Positions 31,826-43,079 of a stretch of DNA of 64,000 nt are shown one piece after another (positions within the stretch are counted from its first letter, which is position 1; each line of letters begins with the position of its first letter). This DNA is from Acanthosepion lycidas (Eukaryota > Mollusca > Cephalopoda > Sepiida > Sepiidae): the NCBI GenBank assembly GCA_963932145.1, contig OZ010595.1:78423252-78487251 (forward strand), in the 5' to 3' direction. Both the position numbers and the translations under genes were made by a program. The notes under the pieces are model-generated. The model did not search any database and was not told the origin of the DNA. It saw only the letters and a program-made list of their open reading frames with translations.

Positions 31826-31985
31826 AATTGATTTAGTGTTAATTAATTTTCTATAATAGCTAAGGCCTCTTTTTACTATCTCTCTCTTTCCCATATTGTC
31901 CCTCTCTGCTCCACGACATACTATGTGAATCGTACCAATTAATCAAGGGTACTGGCATCCAATTTGAGAAGCCCTGGTTTAAGCA
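31826..31985 (-). mobile_element. hAT-like element end, copy 2
   Basis: Matches 31,140-31,305: TTAATTAATTTTCTAT, TATCTCTCTCTTTC, GCTCCAxGACA and TTTGAGAAGCCC in order. Probably non-autonomous. Confidence 0.55.
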
Positions 31986-32532
31986 AATTTTAATAAATTT
32001 ATTTAAAATCGATACTCTGCTAAATATTTCAACAGGAATGTTTCTAAGGAATGAATGTTTTACAATAACAATATGATGTGAATAAGGCGGCGAAGGGAAA
32101 AAAAAGTCCCCAAATGAAAGAATTTAAGTATATTCAGAGAAGAGTAATCAAAATTGATCACGTTGAGTATCAAGCAGAGTGAAATCGAAGACAAAGTGCG
32201 GCACGAGAATTAGTTGAACGCCGTACAATCGGAAATCGGCGAAGCAGCGAACGAAATTTTGAGAAACAACAAAGTAATAAATAAAGTTGTAATGACGATG
32301 ATATATTTCTGATGTGGCAAAACGCGATGCCGATGATGAACAAGTTGCAAATCCTATGACTTGATTGGCTGAACGAAGTCGTCAGGCATAGGTTCTCATA
32401 TGTGAGGTAATCAGGAAACATCAAATAAACAAGAACCACTGAATAAAATTAGCATAGTCTGACATATAGTTTTAAAGTGGTTGGTTCGATATGTTAATCC
32501 AATTAAATACTTTGTTTTCTCATCTGTATTGA
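31986..32532. other. No gene recognised
   Basis: The 89-codon minus frame at 32,170-32,439 has no recognisable motif. Confidence 0.4.
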
Positions 32533-33070
32533 GGGTCTGATATAAACCAGTTTAAATTCAGAACTTATGATGTGAACAAATCACATGCATACAGATAGGA
32601 TACAAATTGAGCAAGTATAAAAAAAACCCCAAAAAACTGGGATTATAAGATGAGGATTTGTTAAGCATCTACAGTGAAGGAATCTTGAAAACCCATTGGC
32701 ATTTAGTAACGGTCTAATATGAACCAGTTTAAATCCAGAACTTATATGACTAAGACCAAATCACATGCATACGGAGAGGATAAGAATTCAGCAAGTATAC
32801 AGAAAAAAAATTGGATTATAAAATTTGTTCAACATCTAAGGTAATATAATCCCAAAGAATCTTAAAAGCACAATGGGATATAGTAATGGTATGGTATGAA
32901 CGAGTTTAAATCCAGATCATATAATGTGAGCAAATCACATGCATACGAATAGGGTACGAATTGAGCAAATACACAAAAATAAACTTGGATTATAAGATAA
33001 GGATTTCTTCAACAACTACGGAGATGTAATCCCAATGAATCTTGAAAACCCACTGGGCTTTACTACCGGT
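32533..33070 (+). repeat. Satellite-like tandem repeat, about 177 bp, three copies
   Basis: Unit starts GGTCTxATATxAACCAGTTTAA at 32,533, 32,711 and 32,888 (spacing 178 and 177 bp). Inner landmarks AAATCACATGCATAC and GGATTATAA recur in each unit. The copies differ by about one base in six. Confidence 0.9.
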
Positions 33071-33099
33071 ATAGCATGCTAACAATATAAGATACGCAG

Positions 33100-33700
33100 A
33101 TCATACATTTGATGACAGAGAAAGAAATCTACATGCACAAGATAGTAAAAGCGAGAAGAATAGACTAATCATCAATTTTGGCTAAGACAGAATATATGGA
33201 TGTGAGAAATAGAAAAAGGATGCGAGTTACAAAGTGGTGGCGTCAAAATCAAAAATGAAATATCTGGAAACTGTTTTAACAGAGGATAAAGATGAGACAC
33301 TGTAACCAGAAGGTACATAGAATTAGCAAAAAAAAAAAAAAAGAAGAAAAAAAAAAAGACTTCCACAACGTAAAAGAAGTCCTAAGAGGGATATTTAATT
33401 AGGCACAATGAAAAGAATGCTGAACTGTTATATGATATCAATCATCGTATATGGCAGTAAATACTGAAATATTCCTAAATAGATGAAAAAAAAAAAAAAA
33501 GACTTGAGGCGACCGGCATGTCCATCGACAGAATGATGTCGAAAATTACCATGGAAGGATATTGTAATCAACGAGAAAACATTAAAGAAAATTGTGACAA
33601 AAAGGTCATTAATACTAAGAATGAGATGGCGACAGTTGGAATGACTCGGACATATAATGAGCCTGGAAAAATTCGACACTCACAAGCGTATGGAAGGCAA
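33100..33700 (+). mobile_element. LINE fragment (family of 59,400-59,995)
   Basis: Pieces of the reverse transcriptase C-terminus follow in order: KTEYMDVRN, then KEVLRG, then MKRMLNCYMISIIVYGSKY, then KKIVTKRSLILRMRWRQLEW and LGHIM. This pattern (YGSE.W after NCY.IS..., then RSLIL.IRKRQL.FLGHIM) also occurs at 59,400-59,995. Frames shift several times and A-runs interrupt it. Confidence 0.75.
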
Positions 33701-33944
33701 TAATGACTAAAGTAATCGGCGAGTAACCTACATAACGGGCTTTTGCAGATTCATGGCAGAACAAGTCGTATTCAGTCAAGAAAGACAAGAGAAAACATCA
33801 ATTGCTTGATTAGCTGACTTGTTTTTTTTTTTACAGATTATTAACAATGTACATGTTATTTAATGTTAGAAAATATTTTTGACCGGTTCTGTTTAATAAG
33901 GCTTGCTGCAGCAAACTGTCATGGGACGTATTGAAAATGACTTT
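33701..33944. other. Spacer, no gene seen
   Basis: Contains a second AAAATATTTTT.AC.TTA-type tail at about 33,860-33,885, possibly from another retroposon copy. Confidence 0.35.
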
Positions 33945-34262
33945 CACTGGTTGGTTGATGCAAGTTATTTAAAGCTAGAAAATATTTTTAGCGTGTAAGA
34001 GATAGTAATTATTTATTGATACACGTCCTACTAGTCAACCCATAGTGGACAGGGGGAGAACAGATAGATTCATAGATTTCTCAAGGTTATTTGCGTGTCA
34101 GTGAATACAACAAACCTGACATGAATTGGAACTCTATTTTCCATTTCCACCACAGAACCATTATCTATTAAGTCACTCGCACATCCAAGCTTACAGTATC
34201 TGGTATTGCTGAGCAGTCACCCATTACGGTACTGACCAAGCTCAACGTTGAGAAACATCGAG
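33945..34262 (-). repeat. 5S rRNA-headed SINE, copy C
   Basis: On the minus strand the head GTTGAGCTTGGTCAGTACCG, GGGTGACTGC and AATACCAGATACTGTAAGCTT is the second half of 5S rRNA. The body has ACTATGGGTTGACTAG and the tail AAATATTTTCTAGCTTTAAAT. The copy is truncated in the first half of the 5S head. Confidence 0.75.
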
Positions 34263-34379
34263 TAACCTACCCAATAAGTTTATGAGCTGGGATTTGGTAA
34301 AAGAGTAAGAGAACAAATATTGTTTAGAGCTCCAAAAAAGAGGAGGTGTAGCGTGCCATAAAGGAAGATGGAATATAAG

Positions 34380-34515
34380 GATATAGATGTTAGCGTTAAA
34401 GCTATCGCTGTGGAATGGGTGAGTTCAAATTCAAGTCTAGTCTGTTGCATTTATTTTCGTATTAATGCCTTTTGAAAAAGACATCATTCTCACACTTTTC
34501 AGCTAGTGTGTCTAT
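34380..34515 (+). repeat. tRNA-headed SINE fragment
   Basis: GTGAGTTCAAATTCAAGTC near 34,420 fits a decayed B box and ATTAATGCCTTTTGAAAAAG fits the GGGAAA part of the SINE body at 14.4 kb. Weak. Confidence 0.4.
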
Positions 34516-34539
34516 ACAATCACACAAGCCTAGCTCATC

Positions 34540-35730
34540 TCATCGTTGGCGGAACTCGTTTCTGAGTATTGTGGCTGAATTCGTTTCTGAGTATTGGGGT
34601 TGAACTCATTGGGAAGTATTGGGGCGGAACTCGTTCGCGATTCTTGGGACGGAACTTGTTGCTGAGTATTGGGGCTGAATCCCTTACCGAGTATTGGCGT
34701 TGAACTCATTGGGAAGTATTGGGGCGGAACTCGTTTCCGAGTATTGGTGCAGAATTCGTTACACATTATTGGGGCGTTGCCGAGTATTGGGACGGGACTT
34801 GTTGCCGAGTATTGGGACGGAACTCGTTGCCGAGTATTGGGACGGAACTTGTTACCGAGTATTGAGACGGAACTTGTTGCCAAGTATTGGGACGGAACTC
34901 GTTGCCGGGTATTGGGACGGAACTCGTTGCCGGGTATTGAGACGGAACTTGTTGCCGAGTATTGGGACGGTACTCGTTGCCGGGTATTGGGACGGAACTC
35001 GTTGCCGGGTATTGAGACGGATTTCGTTGCCGAGTATTTGGATGAAACTCGTTGCTGATTATTGGGACGGGACTTGTTGCCGAGTATTGGGACGGAACTC
35101 GTTGCCGAGTATTGGGACGGGACTTGATACCGAGTATTGAGAAGGAACTTGTTGCCAAGTATTGGGACGGAACTCGTTGCCGGGTATTGGGACGGAACTC
35201 GTTGCCGGGTATTGAGACGGAACTCGTTGCCGGGTATTGGGACGGAACTCGTTGCCGGGTATTGGGACGGAACTCGTTGCCGGGTATTGAGACGGAACTC
35301 GTTGCCGGGTATTGAGACGGAACTTGTTGCCGAGTATTGGGACGGAACTCGTTGCCGGGTTTTGGGACGGAACTTGTTGCCGAGTATTGGGACGGAACTC
35401 GTTGCCGAGTATTGAGACGGATTTCGTTGCCGAGTATTTGGATGAAACTCGTTGCCGATTATTGGGACGGAACTCGTTGCCGAGTATGGGGGCTGAATTC
35501 GTTGCCTAGTATTGGCGTTAAACTCGTTGGGAAGTATGTGGCGGAAATAGTTGCTGAGTATTGGGGCGAAACTCGTTACTGAGTATTGAGACGGAACTCG
35601 TTGCCGAGTATTGGAGCGGAACTCGTTGGGAAGTACTGGGACGGAACTCGTTTCCGAGTATGGGGGCTGAATTCGTTGGGAAGTACTGGGGCGGAAATCG
35701 TCACCGAGTATTTCTGTATGAATCCTATGT
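34540..35730 (+). repeat. 25-bp minisatellite, about 48 copies
   Basis: The unit is GAGTATTGGGACGGAACTCG plus TTGCC. Because 25 is not a multiple of 3, each 75-bp triple encodes a 25-residue cycle. The unit lacks stops in most frames, so long open frames (one of 410 codons on the minus strand) arise on both strands. Both edges hold more diverged units, the centre the most regular ones. Confidence 0.95.
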
Positions 35731-35929
35731 TGGGTCTGAATAGATGTCCGCAGCCACTGCATGGCAGTTCAGGAGGGTTCACGCAATGTAGAGCTCTGTC
35801 TTTTCTAGGGTCTCATTTCCTCTCTTCTATTTATTTTCTGGTCTTTGAGTAGATAATTTGTTTTCATCAACTGCTCTCCTTCAATTGGTTCTTTCTACTG
35901 CCCCCGCGTCTCCGAACCGACCTGATCGA

Positions 35930-36390
35930 TTTCTGTCCCCAGCTAGTTGTTTGTGTCCTGATCCTTGAACTGATGACGTGTTGCTACACGTTGTCTCTTA
36001 CCAGATGCGTTCTTCCAGAAGAGTATTTTTTTTAGTTTGGCGGATGCCTGGAATTCAAGCAAAGTGTCCGGCACATCGAAGTTGGTGTCGTCATGATCAT
36101 TTCTAGTCTCTTCATCTTTGCTCGGAGGAGAACTTCGTTGTTTGCTATCCGGCACTGCCACGTGTTCCTCAAAATTAGTCGAAGTTTCATTTGATGGAAT
36201 GTTTTAAGTTTGTGGATGTCTCCGATAGAATACCCAGGTCTCACAGGAGTACGGCTGAGCTGACTACAACAGCTCAGTAGACCTTAGGCTTGGTGGTTTG
36301 TGTCAGCCCAGGATTGCCGAACATTTTTTTCACTAGCTTCCCTTGTGCTGCGTGGTATGCTCATTTTGGACAAGGACTAATCTTAGTTCA
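35930..36390 (-). mobile_element. LINE fragment, RTE-like reverse transcriptase C-terminus
   Basis: The minus strand encodes KLVKKMFGNPGLTQTTKPKV, then WQCRIANNEVLLRAKMKRLE and a GKRQR...FKD end. This matches the region after the reverse transcriptase (CETW.LYRRH...LR.ILRI.WQDRI.N.EVL) in RTE-like LINEs. Two frames are used. It begins next to the minisatellite. Confidence 0.75.
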
Positions 36391-36554
36391 AATTCTTGGA
36401 ACCGGCGCCAGGAAACCACTCTGTTATCTTTCCAAAGAAATCCTTATAATTCATAGATAAAGAAAACGAATTTGTTATTTGATTTGATTGAAGATGTATT
36501 TAAAAGAAGGCTTGCGGCTATATCTCTTTAAAACACTGGTTGTAGTACAAGCAC

Positions 36555-36850
36555 CGACGTTAAGCAACGGCGAGCCAGGACAGTATCTAGATGGCTAACC
36601 GCTTGAAAATGCCAGGAAATACTTGGATGTCTTGGTGGTGTAATGGATAACAAATCGGATTTGGAAATCGAGTAGCCAAATTCCAAATCCAGTCTGTTTC
36701 GTTATATTCAGTTACGCATATAAACCCTTGGGAAAGTTGGGAATCTACATCTTTGTCCCCCCAGCTATGGGTTAATTAATATATGTTGTATCAGTAAATC
36801 ATCATTATCTCAAAAAATATTTTCTGCGTTTCAATAACCAACAAAAGGCG
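36555..36850 (+). repeat. Composite 5S/tRNA-headed SINE, copy B
   Basis: 36,560-36,612 (ACCGACGTTAAGCAACGGCG, TAGATGGCTAACCGC, AATGCCAGG) is 5S-like. A tRNA-like part follows at 36,625-36,690 (GGTGGTGTAATGGATAACAA). The body (CCCTTGGGAAAGTT, CAGCTATGGGTTAATTAATA) and tail (AATATTTTCTGCGTTTCAAT) are those of the other 5S copies and the tRNA SINEs. It is the most complete sign of a fused 5S-tRNA head. Confidence 0.7.
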
Positions 36851-37224
36851 TATAAACCGTCAAAAATATTAATCAGTATTAAATAAAACACATTATCCGA
36901 ACAAAAAAAAAGAAGAAAGGAATGCTTATAAGAAGCCTAGTTGTTAGCAAAAGGTCAGAGGTCTTGTATCAGGGGTACCAAAATCAAAATGTTGCGCACA
37001 TTTAATTGTTTGACAACAGTTGACAGAAACTGTGATACCGGAATCCGAATAGCGAAAGATGCCTTTCTGAAGCTTAGCAAAGTATAAAGTGATGGGAAAA
37101 TGACACAGAAACGAAACAATGACTGTTTGACTACGATACAATACCTACTGTTCTATACAGCTGTGTGTGACTCAATAGGACATGATGTGAGTAAAAATTT
37201 TTATGTAGAAAAATATCTATAATG
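36851..37224. other. Spacer, no gene seen
   Basis: AT-rich; contains an A-run at 36,903-36,918. Confidence 0.4.
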
Positions 37225-37400
37225 AATAATGCACACAAAATATTATTTAGGGGAGATATTGTGAGAAAAGCAGACTTGGAGAATGAAGACCTCACAGGAT
37301 ACAGTGAAAGCAAGAAAAACAGGGTTAACTTGATAAAGATGTTTACTAAATGGATGGTAGAACAAGCTTTCTTTTTTGTGGGTCTTTATGGCCCTCTAAA
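37225..37400 (+). mobile_element. LINE fragment (family of 59,400-59,995)
   Basis: A plus frame reads FRGDIVRKADLENEDLTGYS then MFTKWMVEQ, aligned with FLGHIMRKEALENLILTG ... WMTERG at 59.4-59.5 kb. It is the terminal part only. Confidence 0.65.
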
Positions 37401-37899
37401 AGTTCCTATCCTACAAAGGTTGTATCTATAAACTCGCTTAACTAGCTGACTGGTCTGTGAGATGAGCTGGCTAAATTTTGTGCTATTTTAGGCACTCATG
37501 TACCCGTGGATTTTGGTTTATGGACCTGAGGAAAGAGAGAAAAAAAAACTGTGTTGAAATACTCGAATGATTGTTTTTAACTGATTTAGACGAAGACCCG
37601 CGACTATTTGCTGGATGTTTATGTGAATATTTTTGAAAGCTAATAATTCTTCCTTCCTAGAGAAACCGGCTCTAAATTGCCAGTAAACAATTACTTCCAA
37701 AATGAATTAGGGAGACGCCAACTGTATTTCTAACAGGTTCCAGAATGTCTCATTCCGGTCGTAAAAAGAATGGTTTAATTTTGTTTAAAACGTAACACTG
37801 ATTTTTTTTTTCAAATTAGATTGTACAGTTAACCAAAATAGGTTTAAAGTGTAAATAAATCAAACGTGCATTACTCATTCTTAACAATCATAATTAGGG
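37401..37899. other. No gene recognised
   Basis: AT-rich sequence. Confidence 0.4.
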
Positions 37900-38530
37900 A
37901 AAGTTTTTAATAGATCTCATCTCAAGCAAACCTGTAAAGACAGAAGGGGTTACGAAGTTTGGAAGAATTATGGACAGAAACATTCATAATGAGCGGTAAA
38001 AGAAAAGATTAATCAGGGGACAGCAGATAGCGGTTGAGATTACATTTAAATTTTTGCTGATTAAACTTGGCTGGAAAGCATGGAGTTGGAAGGGGGTGCC
38101 ACAAGTGAGAAGGATGAGAAAATAAACGGTTAGCATAGAATTTACGATTACATCTGGCCAGCTCAACTGTAAATTAATGATATATGGACGCCAGTCTAGT
38201 GCTACCCTTAAATTCATAAACTCTAGGTACTCTGGTGAAGATCTGACCCGAACAGTTAGCATGAAAGTATTTACAGAAAAGGCACTGGGAAGCAAAAGTG
38301 ACTTAATCCGAGACGCAAGATCAGGACCAATGATATCCACGGTGGACCTGGTAACACCAGCAATTAAGAGGTGGTTCCACAAGCGAAAAGCCTGAGAAAA
38401 GAAATTGTTAGCATAGAACTTAGGGTTACAGCTAGCCAGCTCAACTGTAAATTAATGTGATCTCGATGAGAGTCTAGTACTGTGCTTAAATTCAAAACCT
38501 CTAGGTACCATAGCAAAGAGAGATATTTAT
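37900..38530 (-). mobile_element. LINE 3' end, Jockey/CR1-like (copy 2, plus a partial second unit)
   Basis: The minus frame gives IIGPDLASRIKSLLL then FSVNTFMLTVRVRSSPEYLE and YIINLQLSWPDVIVNSMLTV, matching 13,382-13,640. 38,396-38,530 repeats the AGCCAGCTCAACTGTAAATT and TCTAGTACTG landmarks, so a second partial copy follows directly. Confidence 0.75.
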
Positions 38531-38999
38531 TTGTAAATTATTTACAAAATGTAGCAAAAAGCCAAGGGGAATGAGGAAAAGGACGCTCTTCTTCTCTCTT
38601 AATGTTAAACTTAGCTAACCTCAAACACTGACCCAAACATACAACAATATTCCTTACACCACAAAAACGCATTCTTACTTACCTTTCTTATCACATCCAC
38701 CATAATACCGCATTGTCTCTATGAAAGTCCTAGCTAGTCCCTATATGCACAATTCAGTGTGGGGAGGGGAATAAAATAACAATTTAAAAATCTAAGCCCC
38801 AATGAATGAATAGCAAATAGACCTTTCGAACATTTATCATGAAAGAAGGTTGTTCAAAATGTACACATGTCAAAGGGGAAGATTCTCACTTAAAATATAA
38901 GATTTGATCCAGAAAATGTCTCCCTCTTGAAAGAAGGTGATAATTTTTTTTTAGTTGAAATCAACCCAAGCAAAGGAGTAATGCCACTAAAATACAAAG
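38531..38999. other. Spacer, no gene seen
   Basis: Includes CATAATACCGCATTG and short pyrimidine-rich parts; nothing recognised. Confidence 0.4.
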
Positions 39000-39540
39000 T
39001 GTTACAGGTTGTGGAAGAATTAAGAACAGAAACATTAATGATGAGCAGAAAGAGAAGAGAGTAATCAAGGTGGACATGAGATAGCAATTGACATTACATT
39101 TAAATTTGTGTAGATTAAGGTTGGATGGAAAGCGTGGAGCCAAAAAGAAGTTCCACGGGTGAAAAGGGCGAGAAAAGAAACTTAGCATAGAATTTACGAT
39201 TACATCTGGCTAGCTGAACTGTAAATTGATGAGATCTCTATACTTGTCTAATACTGCGCTAAAAGTAAAAAAAAAAGTTTAGGTACAATAGCGAAGAGTT
39301 CATCCATACAATTACCATGAAAGTATTTATAGAAAAGACACAGAGAGGCAACCATAAGGCGGTGGAACAACGAAATAGAGCCGAGCTGTCAGATCAGTAC
39401 CGATAATATTGCTGATTCTTTGGATTTTATCAAGGAGCTCTAAAATGGTAACAGGGGCACCGGGCCATATATGCAAGAAATATTTAAGTCTGGACCAATG
39501 GTAGACTTATAGATACAATCAGTTGAGTATTTCCAAGTTA
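39000..39540 (-). mobile_element. LINE 3' end, Jockey/CR1-like (copy 3)
   Basis: The minus strand encodes SLCLFYKYFHGNCMDELFAI and downstream the typical last block FHPWNFFLAPRFPSNLNLHK then FKCNVNCYL (WNSLP...FK..VN.YL in the family). Frames shift between. The 3' flank contains a T-run. Confidence 0.8.
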
Positions 39541-39829
39541 ATATATACGGATTATAACATTATTTGTTTTTTTTTTTGTCATATATTGGTGTATGAAACA
39601 ATTATAATAAATTTACTATAGGGCATAAGTGAACAGAATATTGAATAGTTTCCTCCAACAGCACATATTACTAAAAAACTAAACCATTAACATAAAACCT
39701 TGAATCATGTTCTTAAGTAGCCTCATCAGTTTAAGGCGTTCAGGTGAATGTCATGCATTGCACCAAACACGTTAAAATATCTAAACTGCCAGCTGTATAC
39801 GATCATAATTCTCAGATCAATGATTAGAA
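39541..39829. other. Spacer, no gene seen
   Basis: AT-rich sequence with a T-run at 39,567. Confidence 0.4.
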
Positions 39830-40430
39830 AAGGCGTGAGTGCCACTAGCACGCGAGGGGTTGCAGGAAGTCAGAGCAGGAGTAAAGACGTGTGTTTGAGG
39901 AAAGTAAACAGAGAAGGACGAGGATCAGGATCAAGGCATCAGAAGATATCGATTGACATTATTTGAATATTTAAAGATTACAGCTATCAGAGAAACAAGT
40001 AAGAGGAAGGGGATTCTACTGACGGGAAGTGCAGGAGAAGAAGCTGTTGCATTAGAAGAGATGGTTATATCTAATCGCTTCGACAGATGTCAACCTAGTA
40101 GCACACTTAAATTCATATAGTCTGAGAACCAGTGAAGGTAGCTCGCCAGAGCAGTTGCCATGAAGATACTTGTAGAAAAGACAAAGGGAAGCCACAGCAT
40201 GTCTTTGAAGAGTGACTGTGGACGAGATGCCAGATCAGGACCTATCGCATTGCATATCCGTCTGTTTGGTCGAAGACCTTGAGACAAACAGCGGGGGCAC
40301 CAGGCCATATATGGCAGCAGTATTCAATGCAAGGACGAATGCAAGATTTGAAGCATGGACTCAGGCGAGAAGAAACCTTCTGGCGTGACAAAGAGAACCA
40401 ATTTCTAACCTCGGGAAATGGCGCTGCGGG
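39830..40430 (-). mobile_element. LINE 3' end, Jockey/CR1-like (copy 4)
   Basis: Minus frames contain FKSCIRPCIEYCCHIWPGAP, VFDQTDGYAMR and AIGPDLASRPQSLFK. The 3' flank (CACTAGCACGCGAGGGGTTG, AAGATATCGATTGACATT) is the one seen at 13,140-13,280, so both copies come from close relatives. Confidence 0.8.
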
Positions 40431-40689
40431 ATGAAATAAATGTACCAAATAAATAGATCAGCTTCACTTGGAGACTTTCAAAAGCAGCAACAACTAAAAT
40501 GGATAACAAATGTAATGTGATTTCGCGGCCACATTTTCCCCAGAATTTACATTTATACTTTGATTTTACATATTCAACTTGTAGTTCGCACCTGATCCAT
40601 CGACTCTTTTTGACTCGGATACACTTTATCTTCTTACGGTTGATCATTATTCCTCACTCATTTAGTGGCTTGTCTAAATATTTTAGATA
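40431..40689. other. Spacer between opposing LINE fragments
   Basis: GACTTTCAAAAGCAGCAACA and ACTAAAATGGATAACAAATG near 40,470 resemble 50,660-50,700, so a small shared repeat exists here. Confidence 0.4.
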
Positions 40690-40930
40690 TTGTTATATAT
40701 TTTTTCTTGTCGAATCGGTCTTGTATATTTATAAACTTGCCATTCGTTCTTGCTTCGAATATTGCTGTCATATCTGGTCTGTTGCTCCTGATATATATTT
40801 AGAGATTCTTGATAAAATTCAAACAATAATTTGCAATGGTATAGATCCTAACCTTACATCTAGGTTTCAATCACTTTTCCACCACCGTAATGTACACACC
40901 GTAGCTCTTCTGTAAATACTTTCATATATG
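40690..40930 (+). mobile_element. LINE fragment, Jockey/CR1-like, opposite strand
   Basis: A plus frame reads LYIYKLAIRSCFEYCCHIWS then ILDKIQTIICNGIDPNLTSR, the same landmarks as copies 1 and 4. It stops 16 bp before the Helitron. Confidence 0.8.
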
Positions 40931-40946
40931 TAAATTAGTATTTAAA

Positions 40947-40975
40947 TCTCTATCTATAAAAGGCAGGATGTGTGT

Positions 40976-41013
<38 letters not shown>

Positions 41014-41726
41014 CGAATGCACGATCGCAATTTTCGACGGATTTGCACCAAAATTTATATGCACATGCTCCAAATTAGCGGAAGGCTAATACCGACTGTA
41101 AATTTCCCAACTCCCATCGATAGTGGAAATAATCGATTTTTTCATGCTTCTACGGCAGTTTTCATGCAGTTTGCAGCCATTTTCTACTGGACAGAGTGAG
41201 AGTCTATAGCTGGCTGCCACGAATAGGCAGGCAGATTCTATTGGCCAGCGTGAGAGCCAACAGCTGACTGACACGAATGCTAACTAGCATGGTAGCATGC
41301 AAAAAATATCGACAGCTGCATTCGTCACAAGTGGGGAAATTTGAATCTGCATGGCACTTTACTCCAATTGGCTCATTCGCTTGCTTGAACTCAACGTTGA
41401 TTCTGATTCCGCAGAACTGAAATGTATTTGTTGTTAACATTCTTTTTTCATTCGGTTTTTCCAGTTACGACTCTAAAGCTGATCATTTTGTTTTCATTTT
41501 GTTTAGTTCTTTTTTCGTAACAGATTTAATGTTTATTATAGAGCTTAGAAAAAATTCGCAGCGTGAGATAGGCAAGAAGTAAGGCATTTAGCAACATCAT
41601 CACGGCAAAGGGCTCTCCTTTAAAGGCAAGGAAGGGTAAAAATATTTTAAGTCAAGTGATAGCGATTGCTGTATGAGTCGTACGATTTTTGAATCAAGGA
41701 CGGGCAACGCCGGGCCATGCTGCTAG
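40947..41726 (+). mobile_element. Non-autonomous Helitron
   Basis: It starts TCTCTATCTATAAAAGG after an A, continues into a TG-rich block, and ends GCTGCTAG before a T, with GGGCAACGCCGGGCC as the hairpin just upstream of the CTAG end. TC start, hairpin, CTAG end and an A/T insertion site without target duplication are the Helitron hallmarks. At 780 bp it carries no Rep/helicase ORF and would depend on another element. Confidence 0.75.
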
Positions 41727-42018
41727 TTATTTATGATTGCGATTCATTTATGTTTTATATGTTTTGAATTTCAAGAGGCTATGGTTATTTTTTTTAATTT
41801 TTATTATTTATGTGGTCATTTATCTTGCCATGGGAAAGCAGTGATTCTTTTAGGAAGTTAGATATTGGGATATGACCGGCAAGCATATTTTTATTTACAT
41901 GAGTTTCCAAAGTTACACTTTCCAGAATTTTCTTTCGAAGCAAATTACTTTTTTTTTTAATAAGTGCGGACTTAGCTAGGTCAAATTCGAAGTCGAATTT
42001 ATTTCTAAGTATGACTAA

Positions 42019-42020
<2 letters not shown>
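41727..42020. other. AT-rich spacer
   Basis: No gene seen. Confidence 0.4.
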
Positions 42021-42075
<55 letters not shown>

Positions 42076-42125
42076 GGAGAGAGAGAGAAAGAGAGAGAGA
42101 AAGAGAAAGAGAGAAAAAGAGAAAG
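42021..42125. repeat. (TA)n then (GA)n
   Basis: TA tract of about 50 bp followed by GAGAGAAAG repeats. Confidence 0.95.
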
Positions 42126-42459
42126 GGAATTAATATAAGTTAAAGTTTGTCACTTAGCTAACTGATGTTACCGTCAGCATGCCGACTCCAGATTTTCATA
42201 GGTAGAACTGTCCGTCAACTCTTCAGGGTATCAGCATTGTACGGCTTATATTTTTCGAAGTTTTTCATTTTTATACACTTGTCATTGGTGTAATTTTTTT
42301 CTGTATTGTTTGTGTTCGTGTATGCGTTTGCGCTTGCTGCCTTGCGCCCGTCTCTACGCATATGTGTTCGCGCCCGTGCTCCCGTTTGCACGGATATTGC
42401 GTACGTGATGGGCGTCGTGAACATTTGTCCTTTTCTTTGTATTTTTTCATCTTACGCTC

Positions 42460-42498
42460 GTTCTTCTGTCTCTCTCTATTTCTCTCTCTCCCTATCTG

Positions 42499-42577
<79 letters not shown>

Positions 42578-42580
42578 GCT
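42460..42580. repeat. (CT)n then (TA)n then (CA)n
   Basis: CT/CTTT repeats, a TA tract and a short CA tract. The open frames through it are microsatellite translations. Confidence 0.95.
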
Positions 42581-43079
42581 TTCAGTGAATATGACAGACA
42601 AAGTGTTTTAATTTAGGTCTTTATACAATTTTTACAATTGATATTATTGAACATTGTTTTTTTTTAGATTTTATTAATAAGGCTATCATTATGTTTAGCC
42701 TTTTTTTACATGAAGACTATGCTATTATATTTGTGTTATCAACAAGTATGTTACGAATAGGGTCCAGCAGGTCTCCATGAGTATTTAAATGAGACCTATT
42801 TGAGCTATGGTCAGAAAGATGGAGTGTGAGTTTTATTGTCAATAATATCTAATATGAACATGGACGCAATATCTTGACCGTGTTCTTGAAATTAAAATAT
42901 TATATAATTACATACATACAACAAACTATTTCTTGTTAACAGTTAGTATATTTCCACCTTGAAAATTGCTAAATGTATAGCCGAAAGCGCTCGGGAGAAA
43001 GGAACAATTGTACAGATTTTATATAATTTATCTACCGAAAAGAAAAAAATAATAAGATCACGTGAGAAATTGTATAAAT
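42581..43079. other. No gene recognised
   Basis: AT-rich sequence. Confidence 0.4.

Noticed and set aside
34530-35762. 410-codon minus-strand open frame
   Set aside because: It is the 25-bp minisatellite read through. The repeated 25-residue cycle and open frames on both strands show no coding selection.
35972-35998. CTGATGA followed by a perfect CGTGT/ACACG hairpin, hammerhead-like
   Set aside because: The second core GAA is missing and no stem I or III can be placed. It lies within decayed LINE coding sequence.
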